Below are positions 35,033 through 43,060 of a stretch of 64,000 bases of DNA, piece by piece. Positions within the stretch are counted from its first letter, which is position 1, and each line of letters starts with the position of its first letter. The stretch covers positions 186,001-250,000 of the forward strand of contig CAJTUT010000001.1 of the NCBI GenBank assembly GCA_910579455.1. The letters are read 5' to 3'. Made by a program: the position numbers and the translations under genes. The stretch is from an uncultured Bacilli bacterium (lineage in GTDB: Bacteria > Bacillota_I > Bacilli_A > RF39 > UBA660). The notes under the pieces are model-generated. The model saw nothing but the letters and a program-made list of their open reading frames with translations, did no database searches and was not told the DNA's origin.

Positions 35033-35322
35033 AATAACCTCCAAATAATAAGCACATATGGACCCTGTCAATATGCAAGTATGTTTATTAAATATTTGAA
35101 TGTATATTAAAACTCGAACCAATTATAATTATAAAAAGTTCGAGTTTCCTATCAATCTGGTGCGAGTAGCGTAGTAATCTACGACTTTTTTGCATAATTG
35201 ATATATGAAACATTTTTCATTATATTATAATAATGTCTCAAAAATAATATTCATGCCTAGGACGAATTAGCAAAAAATGATATAATTATATAAACAAAAA
35301 AATATGAAAGTGAGGTAAAAAA
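35033..35322 (+). other. Intergenic segment with repeat and hairpins
   Basis: Holds an inverted repeat AAACTCGAAC/GTTCGAGTTT (about 35110-35146), direct repeat copy A1 (35134-35163), and a terminator-like hairpin CGTAG-TAAT-CTACG with T-run (35170-35191). A promoter-like GATATAAT lies near 35278-35285, with a GTGAGG SD for the following gene. Confidence 0.5.
35134..35163 (+). repeat. Direct repeat copy A1
   Basis: 30 nt, 28 identical to copy A2 at 37402-37431; both contain AGTTTCCTATCAAT and end TGGTGC. Copy A2 runs into the 3' end of tRNA-Leu. The two bracket a 2.2-kb segment. Confidence 0.75.
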
Positions 35323-36015
35323 ATGATAATAATAGGAATAGTAAGTAAACCCGCTAATGATGAGAAATCATTATGGTCTAAGCAAAAAATAACTGATGAT
35401 TTTAGAAAAATAATTATTGAAAATGGAGCAGTAGCAATAGGCGTACTACCAACTAATATTAACTATAATCAAGTTATGTCATCAAAAGAAAAAGAAGACT
35501 TTCATAAAATACTAAATTTGTGTGATGGATTTATACTACAAGGTGGATGGCAAACTGGAAAATACGAAATTTATGTTGCTAAATATGCCATTGAAAATAA
35601 TATTCCCTTATTAGGTACATGTTGTGGACTTAATAATATTTTATTTTCTCAGGGTGATACCGTTCAAAAAGAAAAAAATGAATCACATAATATTTATGAT
35701 AGAAATTATAGACATGACATATTAATTGATGAAACTTCAAAATTGTACACACTACTTGAAAAAAATAGAAAAGTTAAGGTTAATAGCATTCATAACGTAA
35801 TGATAAAAGACTCTGATGTTAATCACTTTGATATTGTTGCTCATGATCTAGACGGATTTGTCGAAGCTGTGGAACTAAAAAACAAGCGTTTTTGTTTAGG
35901 GCTTAAATGGCATCCTGAAATAATGGAAAATGATTTTATTATGAAAAATTTATTTAAAGAGTTTGTTAAATCTTGTGAGGAATACCATAAAGATAAAGAA
36001 ATTAAAAAATTATAA
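35323..36015 (+). CDS. Class I glutamine amidotransferase / gamma-glutamyl hydrolase-like (peptidase C26)
   Basis: 230 aa. Nucleophile C100 (LLGTCCGLN), catalytic H197 and E199 (KWHPE), and the FILQGGWQTG loop (about 70-79) match PuuD-like gamma-glutamyl-GABA hydrolases. Substrate unknown. It stands alone, followed by a terminator, inside the repeat-bracketed segment, so it may be recently acquired. Confidence 0.82.
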   Translation: MIIIGIVSKPANDEKSLWSKQKITDDFRKIIIENGAVAIGVLPTNINYNQVMSSKEKEDFHKILNLCDGFILQGGWQTGKYEIYVAKYAIENNIPLLGTCCGLNNILFSQGDTVQKEKNESHNIYDRNYRHDILIDETSKLYTLLEKNRKVKVNSIHNVMIKDSDVNHFDIVAHDLDGFVEAVELKNKRFCLGLKWHPEIMENDFIMKNLFKEFVKSCEEYHKDKEIKKL

Positions 36016-36080
36016 TTATATGATAAATAGATCATACTTAATTTATTTTTTAGATGTATATTTTGTCAAACAAACAAAAT

Positions 36081-36098
36081 ATCCTGTGAGGATTTTTT
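36081..36098 (+). terminator. Terminator of the amidotransferase gene
   Basis: ATCCT-GTG-AGGAT hairpin followed by TTTTTT. Confidence 0.65.
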
Positions 36099-36104
36099 GT
36101 TGAA

Positions 36105-36131
36105 TAAAAAATCAGTCATATTTCAGACTGA
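36105..36131 (-). terminator. Terminator of the MBL-fold gene
   Basis: TCAGTC (36112-36117) pairs with GACTGA (36126-36131). On the minus strand TTTTTTATT follows the stem. Confidence 0.6.
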
Positions 36132-36160
36132 AAAAATATTCAAAGTTCGAGTAGTTCGAA

Positions 36161-36194
36161 CAGATTCGTCAATGGTGCCCTAAAGGAGGATGTA
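36161..36194 (+). repeat. Degenerate repeat copy B2
   Basis: Sequence around CGTCAATGGTGCCC resembles the segment at 34282-34313 (roughly 24 of 34 by eye) and sits right of GTTCGAGTAGTTCGAAC (36145-36161), which resembles part of copy A1. Origin unknown. Confidence 0.4.
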
Positions 36195-36205
36195 CAATAA
36201 CTTTT

Positions 36206-37009
36206 TTAAATATTTAACTCTAATCCTACACCAACTTCATTGATATCTAATCTTTTTGCCATTTCTATTTTTGCTTTTAAAGATACACAATGACACGGAT
36301 ATAACAATTTGATATTATTCTCTTTTAAATAATCTATAGTTTTTTCTAATCTTCCATTTACATCGAATAAATGAAACCCACCAATAACTCCATATATTCT
36401 ATCGTCATTACAAACTTTTTTAGCGTATTCTATTATATTACATATTCCACTATGAGAACATCCCGTTATAATAAATAGACCTTTTTCATTTTTATAAACG
36501 ATTGCTGAATCATCGATTATTGTATCATCTATTTTTTCTCCATTAACAATCCTTTTTCCAATTGAATATCTCTGTTCAAAATCATTCAAAATAGGAATCT
36601 CTCCTAAATAGGTAATATGCTCACTAATTTGAACTGGTTCTTTAGATAAATTTAATCGACAAATTCTTGATAATTCTTTCTTAGATAAAGGACTTCCAAT
36701 ATATAAGCCAGTTGGATCTTCTTTATAATCAAAACATTCTGGATATGCAATTAACTCAATAGTTCTTTTTTCTTCGAAAAAATATTTTAAACCACCTGTG
36801 TGATCATCGTGTCCATGAGATATAACTAATTTGCTAATAGTGTTTAAATCAATATTCATTTTTTTTGCATTTTTTAGTATAACTGATGAGTATCCTGTAT
36901 CAAATAATATCTTTTCATTTCCATCTTCTATATAATAACTTACTCCTGGTTCTGCTAAATAATACATATCAATAAATGTATTATTATCTTCTAATATTTT
37001 TAGTTTCAT
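36206..37009 (-). CDS. MBL-fold metallo-hydrolase
   Basis: 267 aa, SD AAAGGA. Metal-binding motif H65-G-H-D-D-H70 (ISHGHDDHTGGL), plus TGCSHSG and YPCHC further on. This layout fits the subgroup related to the methanopterin-pathway MBL synthases, often annotated as MBL-fold hydrolases of unknown substrate. Confidence 0.85.
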   Translation of the reverse strand: MKLKILEDNNTFIDMYYLAEPGVSYYIEDGNEKILFDTGYSSVILKNAKKMNIDLNTISKLVISHGHDDHTGGLKYFFEEKRTIELIAYPECFDYKEDPTGLYIGSPLSKKELSRICRLNLSKEPVQISEHITYLGEIPILNDFEQRYSIGKRIVNGEKIDDTIIDDSAIVYKNEKGLFIITGCSHSGICNIIEYAKKVCNDDRIYGVIGGFHLFDVNGRLEKTIDYLKENNIKLLYPCHCVSLKAKIEMAKRLDINEVGVGLELNI

Positions 37010-37056
37010 AAATGAATCCTTTCATAAAGTATATTGACAAAATATAGTAAATTTCA

Positions 37057-37085
37057 TTGTATTATAATAAATATTTTAGTATACT
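37057..37085 (+). promoter_or_regulatory. Promoter of the putative type I toxin
   Basis: TTGTAT (37057-37062), 17-nt spacer, TATACT (37080-37085). The predicted start at about 37092-37093 coincides with the first base of the 5' arm (GGGAATATT) that pairs with the 3' end. Confidence 0.7.
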
Positions 37086-37151
37086 TTCTATAGGGAATAT
37101 TAGTTGTTGAGTGTCTACCTCTAATCTTTTATAGAGAGGAGGTTTGATAAA

Positions 37152-37244
37152 ATGAAAACTAAAACTTTCATAGTAAAGGTTTTAAAGCTCATTGCTATCA
37201 TTTTATTACTCTCTACCTTATTGGTGTTAGCAATAAAAAAATGA
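37152..37244 (+). CDS. Candidate type I toxin, 30-aa membrane peptide
   Basis: ATG 37152 to TGA 37244 with a strong SD (GAGGAGGT). The peptide begins MKTKTFIVKVLK, has a hydrophobic helix of about 16 residues (LIAIILLLSTLLVLAI) and ends KK. This is the size and shape of Fst/Ldr/TxpA-like membrane toxins but matches none that I know by sequence. The surrounding RNA structure and possible antisense RNA support a toxin role. Confidence 0.7.
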   Translation: MKTKTFIVKVLKLIAIILLLSTLLVLAIKK

Positions 37245-37320
37245 CACTCATTCTTAGAATAAGTGCCTAACTAATTTAAATTGGGTAGACACTCAACTTA
37301 GCGAAACTGAATGTTCCCTT
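37236..37320 (-). ncRNA. Possible antisense antitoxin RNA
   Basis: On the minus strand, CACTTATTCTAAGAATGAGTG (positions 37265 down to 37245, nearly palindromic) is followed by TCATTTTTTT, an intrinsic terminator facing against the toxin gene. An RNA ending here and starting to the right would be complementary to the toxin mRNA 3' part and contain the same GTTGAGTGTCTACC as the toxin 5' arm. I found no convincing promoter for it; the start given is a guess. Confidence 0.4.
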
Positions 37321-37362
37321 TTTATTTTATGCAAGTTTCCTTGACATATTCATAATAACATA

Positions 37363-37389
37363 AAAACGCACTTTTATCAAGTGCGTTTT
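37363..37389 (-). terminator. Terminator downstream of tRNA-Leu
   Basis: Perfect 11-bp stem AAAACGCACTT/AAGTGCGTTTT with a 5-nt loop and T-run on the minus strand. It is symmetric enough to work in both directions. Confidence 0.75.
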
Positions 37390-37401
37390 ACTTAATACTC
37401 G

Positions 37402-37431
37402 AAAAGTTCTAGTTTCCTATCAATTTGGTGC
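37402..37431 (+). repeat. Direct repeat copy A2, abutting tRNA-Leu
   Basis: 30 nt, 28 of 30 identical to 35134-35163. Its last six bases are the 3' end (GCACCA) of tRNA-Leu on the minus strand. Confidence 0.75.
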
Positions 37432-37512
37432 CTGTGATCGGACTTGAACCGATACGATATTACTATCATTGGATTTTGAGTCCAACGCGTCTACCAATTC
37501 CACCACACAGGC
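37426..37512 (-). tRNA. tRNA-Leu (CAA)
   Basis: The minus strand begins GCCTGTG and ends CACAGGC-A-CCA with encoded CCA. Anticodon loop CTCAAAA gives CAA. A long variable arm (GATAGTAATATC region) identifies a class II tRNA. D-loop GAATTGGTAGAC and T-loop GTTCAAGTC are present. Confidence 0.93.
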
Positions 37513-37544
37513 ATATCCTTATTATACCATAAAAATGAAAAGTA

Positions 37545-38129
37545 TCAAGAAGATATATCCTTATTTTCCACATATTTTGATTGATATAAGTCGGTCTCAT
37601 CGTCTGATTGGTTTGTTTTTTCCATAAATTTTGACATATCAGGAAGTGCTTCTATATTAGGTAGACCAAAATAATCTAAGAATTCACTTGTAGTCTCATA
37701 TAATATTGGTCTTCCTAACATCTCACTTCTACCTGCTTCTTTAACAAATCCCTTTGCTACTAATTTTCTAATCATTTGGGAACTAGAAACACCTCTTAAT
37801 TTATCTACTTCACTTCTAGTAATAGGCTCATTATAAGCGATAATAGCAAGGGTTTCCAATGCTGCCTGACTCAAAGTGTTAGTCAGAGGATTTTCAATTA
37901 ATTTCTGATAATACATCTTGTGTTCAAATTTGGTAGTGAGTTTAAACCTATTTCCTAAAAAGTCTATTCTTAATCCCCTATCTTCCATTTCATAAGCTGA
38001 TTTTAACTTTTTTACTAGCATTTTAGACTGTTCTTCATCAATTTCTAAAACCGCCTCTATTTGATCTAAGCATAGTCCTTCCTCACCTACTACGAATAAA
38101 AGACCTTCTAGTATTGCTAAATAATTCAT
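37545..38129 (-). CDS. scpB: Chromosome segregation and condensation protein ScpB
   Basis: 194 aa, two winged-helix domains. Conserved segments: LEGLLFVVGEEGL near the N-terminus, and TLAIIAYNEPITRSEVDKLRGV in the middle. Binds ScpA in the SMC condensin. Starts on the last base of scpA's stop. Confidence 0.93.
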   Translation of the reverse strand: MNYLAILEGLLFVVGEEGLCLDQIEAVLEIDEEQSKMLVKKLKSAYEMEDRGLRIDFLGNRFKLTTKFEHKMYYQKLIENPLTNTLSQAALETLAIIAYNEPITRSEVDKLRGVSSSQMIRKLVAKGFVKEAGRSEMLGRPILYETTSEFLDYFGLPNIEALPDMSKFMEKTNQSDDETDLYQSKYVENKDISS

Positions 38130-38839
38130 TATTTCACCTCACAAATAATATCATCGAATGTTTTGCTTTGTATGATAGTTAATTCATTGTTTTTAGCCAT
38201 TTCCAGTATTGCCAAAAATGTTACTACAATATATTCCTTTGTTACTATAGGAAAAAGCCTAAAAAATGATATTTTTCCTGCTTCTTTTAATAATCTATAA
38301 ATATCCTTTCTTCTAGACGATACTGTAATTTCTTTTTCCGTTACTTTAGTAGATAGTGGCCTAGAGTCCCTTTTCCTTTCCAGAAACTTTTGAAAGGCAT
38401 CAATTAAATCATCCAGGGTCAAATTTCCCTGTATCTCTACTTCTTTAGATAAATATTCTGATATGTTACTTGGTGCCTTTGTATATATTTCCTGTCTTAT
38501 GCTTTCTTTTTTCTTTAGGGTTTTCGTTATTTCTTTATAAGCCTCATACTCTAATAATCTATTTATTAATTCTTCCCTAGGATCTTCCTCATCTTCCTCA
38601 TCAACTTTTTCATTAGGTAATAATAATTTTGACTTAATTTCTAATAATTCAGATGCTAAAACTAAATATTCACTGGCAATCTCTAAATTCATAGATTCTT
38701 GATGTTCTATATACCCTAAATACTGTTCCGTTATCTCTTCTATTTTTATATTAAAAATATCCATTTTGCTTTCTTTGATTAGGTGAAGTAATAAATCTAA
38801 TGGTCCTTCAAACTCATTAATCTTAAAATCAAGGTCCAT
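38129..38839 (-). CDS. scpA: Chromosome segregation and condensation protein ScpA
   Basis: 236 aa kleisin. Conserved N-terminus FEGPLDLLLHLIKESKMDIFNIKI and EYLVLASELLEIKSKLLLP. Bridges SMC heads and ScpB. Overlaps scpB by 1 nt, forming an operon. Confidence 0.95.
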   Translation of the reverse strand: MDLDFKINEFEGPLDLLLHLIKESKMDIFNIKIEEITEQYLGYIEHQESMNLEIASEYLVLASELLEIKSKLLLPNEKVDEEDEEDPREELINRLLEYEAYKEITKTLKKKESIRQEIYTKAPSNISEYLSKEVEIQGNLTLDDLIDAFQKFLERKRDSRPLSTKVTEKEITVSSRRKDIYRLLKEAGKISFFRLFPIVTKEYIVVTFLAILEMAKNNELTIIQSKTFDDIICEVK

Positions 38840-38875
38840 ACTATCACTTCCTATTCCTATAACTCATTATACCAA

Positions 38876-38904
38876 AAAAAAATGACTATTTATAGTCATT
38901 TTTT
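38876..38904 (-). terminator. Terminator of the ESX-type operon
   Basis: AATGACTA-TTTA-TAGTCATT with A-runs and T-runs on both sides; works on the minus strand after the DUF4176 gene and isolates it from scpAB. Confidence 0.75.
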
Positions 38905-39400
38905 ATAAATATTCTAATTGCTCAATAGTATCATTAGAACTATTTTCTATTTTTGGGTTAGCGATTTCTATTTTAGGAATAATTTCATGATCAGTCTCCT
39001 CTTTTTCGTCCCTATTTTCTATTATATTTTTTTCCTCTGAAGAGTTATCTACTTCATCATCATCATCACCCTCAGAATCAATTTCATCTACTATTCTTAT
39101 TATCTCTTCATCTCCGTTTTTATATTGCATAGAAATCTCTTCTAATTCTTTTTTAAATTCCGTTTCTTCTTCATCCACATAGCCATAATGAAATACTTTT
39201 TCTATTTGTTCATGGTCAAATAAACAAATTTGATTAAAATCTATATATCCCTCTGGATAGACACAGCCTGTATAATCATACATTTTTGTTTTATCCTCTG
39301 CAACTACTGAGCAAAAACCTGTTACCATAGCCTTTTTTGTTCCACCCTTTAATAATACCACAGACCCTATTGGTAAGAATTTTTCGTTTTTATTATCCAT
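38903..39400 (-). CDS. DUF4176 protein of the T7SS cluster
   Basis: 165 aa. Residues about 10-75 carry the DUF4176 pattern (LPIGSVVLLKGGTKKAMVTGF, YDYTGCVYPEGYI, FDHEQIEKVFHYGYVDEEE). The rest is an acidic, probably disordered tail. DUF4176 genes recur in type VII secretion loci; their role is not established. Last gene of the operon. Confidence 0.8.
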   Translation of the reverse strand: MDNKNEKFLPIGSVVLLKGGTKKAMVTGFCSVVAEDKTKMYDYTGCVYPEGYIDFNQICLFDHEQIEKVFHYGYVDEEETEFKKELEEISMQYKNGDEEIIRIVDEIDSEGDDDDEVDNSSEEKNIIENRDEKEETDHEIIPKIEIANPKIENSSNDTIEQLEYL

Positions 39401-39422
39401 TATTTCCCTCCATATCCTCTTA

Positions 39423-41669
39423 TTAATTTAAATCACTCAATGCTGCATCTTCGGAAAATCCACCTATTCCCGCAGCCTCTTCTAATTCCTCTGCATCTGT
39501 ATAACTATTCTCATCTGGGAGTTCGGTATAACTACTTCCCTCTGGGCCTAAGTAATCATCTCGCATATAGGCACTATCACTTGGTATATCCGCATATTCA
39601 CTCTCATCTTCTAAATTGTTATTTTCATCGTCATAAAATTCATCCATATCCTCGTTTTGCTTTCGATTTTTAACATATCGCACTCCTGCTACTGCAGCAG
39701 CACCTGTTGCCGCAACTCCTAATCCAATTGGAATAGCAGTGCTAAGGCCGTTTCCTCCCTTTTTACTAGAAGACTCTTTATCTCCACCAGTGATACTAAC
39801 AATTTCTTCCTTTTCATTTAGGTTAGAATTATTATTTTCTATATCATTTTCTATATTATTAGGGGTATTGCTTTGATCGAATCCTGTATCCTTGGTTGGT
39901 TCTGATTGGTTAGTTGAACTATCTGGTGTAAGGTCCTCCCTCGGTCCATCATTTGTTACATAGGAATCATTAGAAGAGGGTGTTTCATAAGGGGCAGTTA
40001 CTGATTTTTCTGTCACTGCCTCTGTTGAAGGAGGAACTGGAGATGCTACAGATTCCTCTATTGTAACACTTGCATTTGGATTATTATTAACTGTAGTATC
40101 TATTACTGACGGATCTGTTGGCAATGTATCCCCTGATGTATCTATAATACTTTGAATAGCTGCACTCTTTTCCTCATATGCGTTTGCTAAACCTCCTGTT
40201 GCATTCATCATGTCCTCATTTGATACTGAGACATCACTATTAGAAGTTGTAGCTACCGCTGCAACTGTTGATCCTTTCAAGGTAGTTCCAACAACTCTTT
40301 GTTCTAACACTCCATTTGCCTTTTTAGTAGACTTTAATTTATCCAATTGTTTATTTAAATTCTCCACATCTTTATCTCTATTGCTTTCAATAACAGCAGT
40401 TTGCTTATTTAGATCCTCATCTATCTTTGCAATATCACTATTATATTGATTGTTGATCGTATCAATCTCACTTTCTGCTCTTGCCTTGATTTCATCGATT
40501 TTTTCTTGTGCATTTTCATCATTGATATCGACAGCCTCAATTTCCTCTGCTGCTTTTCTATTAATTTCTGCTATTCTTTCATTTTTTTCAATCTCTAATT
40601 TTCTTTTTTCATCTGCAGCCGTAATCTTTGCATTCGTTATCTGTATTTTAGCATCTGCCTTAACTCGTTTAATGTCGTCTTTTATTCCCTTTCTGGTTGC
40701 TGCTAATACCGTTGCTCCTGCTAAAACATTTTTAGCTGATTTCTTTTTCTCCGATTTGTTTTTAGATGACTTATTTTTATTAGAAGATTTTTTTGATTTT
40801 GTATTTACTATTGTAGCGGCGGTAGCTGAGGTTGCTATTGTCCTATCATCTCTATCTTTTGTAGTTTCCTTCGCATTTGTTTTATTCTTATTTCCTTTCC
40901 ACTTTTTATATATGGATAACACAGTGCTTTTTGACACTTTAGATTTTGTGCCCTTTAAAATTTCTCCTAAATATTTATTTGCATTTTTTGCTCCTGCTGC
41001 GGTTACTAAAGCAGCATATTTTTTAGCTATTTCAGTATTGCTGTATTTTTTTCCTGTTTTCTTGCCTTCGAACTGATTTCTGGCAGATTTTTCTAGATCT
41101 TTATAAGCTGTATATATATTAGAAATATTACCGCATTCAATTTCCAATGCATCTTTTAAATTTTCTATTTTTTTATTATAGGCTTGAGCAAAATCCACTA
41201 AATTATTGTACTCATTTATTCCGCGCTCTATGAAATGTCTTATTTTCTCTATATTATCTTTATTATATTGTAATGGGTACTCTGGATATCCCATTGCTTT
41301 TCCTATACGACTAATACTGGGAATTTTATATATTATTTTTTTATCTCCATCCGCTTTAGTTCTAGCTTTAAGAGAGTTAGGTTTATTGATAAAATGTTCT
41401 TCCTGAGTTTCAGTTTCCTTACATACAAAATTGTAATTTGCATCATCAATATACCATTTTATATCTGGCGTCACAAGATACCTAAGATCTCCTGATTTTG
41501 TTTTGCACGCTATTTTAGCATCCTCATAAGTGGGAATTGCATTGGCAATTTGCAGTTTCTTAAAACTTTTTCCATTTTCTTCAATCTTTAAATTATCTAG
41601 CTGATTTTTAATAGACTTTAATTTTGAACCTGCCGATTTTAATTTATCATATGGAATATAGGTAGACAT
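39423..41669 (-). CDS. Large ESX-associated membrane protein (748 aa)
   Basis: SD AAGGAG. N-terminal ~230 residues are helical (MSTYIPYDKLKSAGSKLKSI) like LXG/ESX-linked proteins. A basic Lys/Ser linker, a long coiled coil (about 330-460) and a Ser/Thr/Pro/Asn-rich region (about 480-650) follow. One membrane helix (about 655-675, AIPIGLGVAATGAAAVAGV) comes next, then RYVKNRK and a Tyr/Asp/Glu-rich tail. No toxin domain is visible. It may be a surface-anchored structural partner of the WXG100 proteins. Confidence 0.6.
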   Translation of the reverse strand: MSTYIPYDKLKSAGSKLKSIKNQLDNLKIEENGKSFKKLQIANAIPTYEDAKIACKTKSGDLRYLVTPDIKWYIDDANYNFVCKETETQEEHFINKPNSLKARTKADGDKKIIYKIPSISRIGKAMGYPEYPLQYNKDNIEKIRHFIERGINEYNNLVDFAQAYNKKIENLKDALEIECGNISNIYTAYKDLEKSARNQFEGKKTGKKYSNTEIAKKYAALVTAAGAKNANKYLGEILKGTKSKVSKSTVLSIYKKWKGNKNKTNAKETTKDRDDRTIATSATAATIVNTKSKKSSNKNKSSKNKSEKKKSAKNVLAGATVLAATRKGIKDDIKRVKADAKIQITNAKITAADEKRKLEIEKNERIAEINRKAAEEIEAVDINDENAQEKIDEIKARAESEIDTINNQYNSDIAKIDEDLNKQTAVIESNRDKDVENLNKQLDKLKSTKKANGVLEQRVVGTTLKGSTVAAVATTSNSDVSVSNEDMMNATGGLANAYEEKSAAIQSIIDTSGDTLPTDPSVIDTTVNNNPNASVTIEESVASPVPPSTEAVTEKSVTAPYETPSSNDSYVTNDGPREDLTPDSSTNQSEPTKDTGFDQSNTPNNIENDIENNNSNLNEKEEIVSITGGDKESSSKKGGNGLSTAIPIGLGVAATGAAAVAGVRYVKNRKQNEDMDEFYDDENNNLEDESEYADIPSDSAYMRDDYLGPEGSSYTELPDENSYTDAEELEEAAGIGGFSEDAALSDLN

Positions 41670-41686
41670 AGTATTCTCCTTTCTTT

Positions 41687-42346
41687 TTAATTATTAAATA
41701 GCTTCTGAATATTATCTAATTCAGTAATTAATAAATCAACATTTGTTTGAAGTTTATTATTTTTTAGTTTAATATGACTAATGTCATCTTGATAACTCTT
41801 TATTTTGTTTTGAATATAGGTTATATTAGAAGAAACCTCTATTATTGATTTTCTTAATTTATCGCGTTTCTTAATAACTTTATCACTAAATTCTGTATAT
41901 ATTTCACTACCATTATTTAAAAATGATTTTTTTTCTGGATCTCCATATGTACCACTGGAATTCCCCTTATACTGTTCAGATAATCCTGCATATGTAGTAT
42001 CCCCTTCATCCCATTTAACAAAGTATGCTGTAAAATGAGCTTTACTAATATACTTAAAATCACATTTTTTTTCTAAATTTTCTTTTGTAAATTGGGTAGC
42101 TTGAATGGCGGTTATAATTCCTTTATGCTTCATTATGCACTCTTTTAGGTCAATTACTGCATTCGCCACCTTTGTATCAGAGGCTACAGGCGTATCAATG
42201 GGTTGAGATGCAGTAGACATATTTTCTGATGCCTCTTCTTTCTTTACATTATTTTGTATATCACCTATTTGCCCTTTTTTATGCATATTACTTAATGCTT
42301 TTTCCACATTATTTTTTCCTACTATTAAACTAGTTAGTGGTATCAT
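41687..42346 (-). CDS. ESX-operon helical protein (219 aa)
   Basis: Strong SD (GGGAGAG). N-terminal 70 residues are polar. About 75-145 include KAHFTAYFVKWDEGDTTYAG, and the C-terminal ~75 residues form a long coiled coil (RDKLRKSIIEVSSNITYIQ). Placed between WXG100 genes and the large protein, so it is probably a T7SS partner or substrate. Family not recognised. Confidence 0.55.
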   Translation of the reverse strand: MIPLTSLIVGKNNVEKALSNMHKKGQIGDIQNNVKKEEASENMSTASQPIDTPVASDTKVANAVIDLKECIMKHKGIITAIQATQFTKENLEKKCDFKYISKAHFTAYFVKWDEGDTTYAGLSEQYKGNSSGTYGDPEKKSFLNNGSEIYTEFSDKVIKKRDKLRKSIIEVSSNITYIQNKIKSYQDDISHIKLKNNKLQTNVDLLITELDNIQKLFNN

Positions 42347-42370
42347 ACCTATCTCTCCCTTTCTTTTTTA

Positions 42371-42434
42371 CAATATATTTCAAGTGGAAAGATATTTCTC
42401 TCCATTTGAAATATATTGCAATTATGCAATATAT
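42371..42434 (-). repeat. Strong inverted repeats inside the ESX operon
   Basis: A 17-bp arm (CAATATATTTCAAGTGG, 42371-42387) pairs with 42402-42418 with one G-U mismatch. An overlapping 10-bp pair ATATATTGCA/TGCAATATAT spans 42411-42434. No T-run follows on the minus strand, so it is not a standard terminator. It could stabilise the upstream WXG100 mRNA or mark a processing site. Confidence 0.65.
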
Positions 42435-42436
42435 TT

Positions 42437-42724
42437 TTATTGTTGGTAGTTTTGTTGCATTTTAGATTCTGTAGATACAAATGTAGTACATGCACTTTCA
42501 ATATTTTTAACATTTTGTAATAACATTTGATAATATTCTTCGAAATCTTTCTTCCAACTATTCCAGTCTTCAACTGCGTAATCAGCAGAACTACCTTGCC
42601 AATTACTTTGAACTTTTTTCACTTCAGAATCTGATCTATCTAATAAGTCCTTCATAATATTAGAACTTGATTGAATATTTTTCGCTAACGATTTAGCCTC
42701 ATTGTAATTTAACTCTTGTTTCAT
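42437..42724 (-). CDS. WXG100-family ESX protein B
   Basis: 95 aa, SD AGGAGGTG. Helical hairpin with the central W-x-G turn (SNWQGSSADY, about residue 42) as in EsxA-like T7SS substrates. 16 nt from the first WXG100 gene, so the two probably form a heterodimer. Confidence 0.88.
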   Translation of the reverse strand: MKQELNYNEAKSLAKNIQSSSNIMKDLLDRSDSEVKKVQSNWQGSSADYAVEDWNSWKKDFEEYYQMLLQNVKNIESACTTFVSTESKMQQNYQQ

Positions 42725-42740
42725 TCATTACACCTCCTAT

Positions 42741-43034
42741 TTATCTCATGCTTCCTGATACATCACTATCAGTTTGTTGTGCCATAGTAGCGGACTTTAC
42801 GGTTGCATCTGCAAATCCTTTCAACCAATCTTGAAGTTTTGTGATACTTTCTTTTTTCTCATTCCATTTTGTAAAATAAGATTCAGAACCACTACCCTTC
42901 CAAATTTGTTCAAGTTGACTATTGTATTTTACCAGCTTATTTAATTCACTTAAAAAGTCATTTGCATTATTTTGTAATTGTTGTCCCTCTCTTTTTACAT
43001 CATCTGGGTTCATTCCATATGTTTTATCAGCCAT
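42741..43034 (-). CDS. WXG100-family ESX protein A
   Basis: 97 aa, SD GGGAGGTG. Helical hairpin with WKG turn (EQIWKGSGSES, about residue 45). First gene of the ESX-type operon. An inverted repeat ATAAGAATA/TATTCTTAT (43061-43095) lies in its leader and could be an operator. Confidence 0.88.
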   Translation of the reverse strand: MADKTYGMNPDDVKREGQQLQNNANDFLSELNKLVKYNSQLEQIWKGSGSESYFTKWNEKKESITKLQDWLKGFADATVKSATMAQQTDSDVSGSMR

Positions 43035-43060
43035 CCTCTTTCACCTCCCTTTCTGTTTGA

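Larger units (their letters stand above)
37093..37323 (+). ncRNA. Toxin mRNA with 5'-to-3' long-range pairing
   Basis: GGGAATATT (37093-37101) can pair with AATGTTCCC (37310-37318, one G-U). GTTGAGTGTCTACC (37106-37119) pairs perfectly with GGTAGACACTCAAC (37284-37297). Together they enclose the whole small ORF, and the outer stem is followed by TTTTT (37319-37323), so it doubles as the terminator. ACCTC (37117-37121) can also pair with the SD GAGGT (37139-37143). Translation-inactive folded mRNAs of this kind are typical of type I toxins. Confidence 0.7.

Noticed and set aside
35134..37431. Classic integrase att sites flanking a 2.3-kb island at tRNA-Leu
   Set aside because: The shared core reaches only six bases into the tRNA and no integrase lies between; kept as a repeat finding instead.
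40450..41076. A 208-codon open frame on + inside the 748-aa ESX gene
   Set aside because: It is the antisense shadow of a Lys/Ala/Glu-rich coiled-coil region, which reads as Ser/Leu/Phe-rich on the other strand; no SD and no independent support.
42349..42573. Minus-strand ORF overlapping the WXG100 gene B
   Set aside because: Different frame from the WXG100 gene, covers the hairpin, no SD; composition is a shadow.
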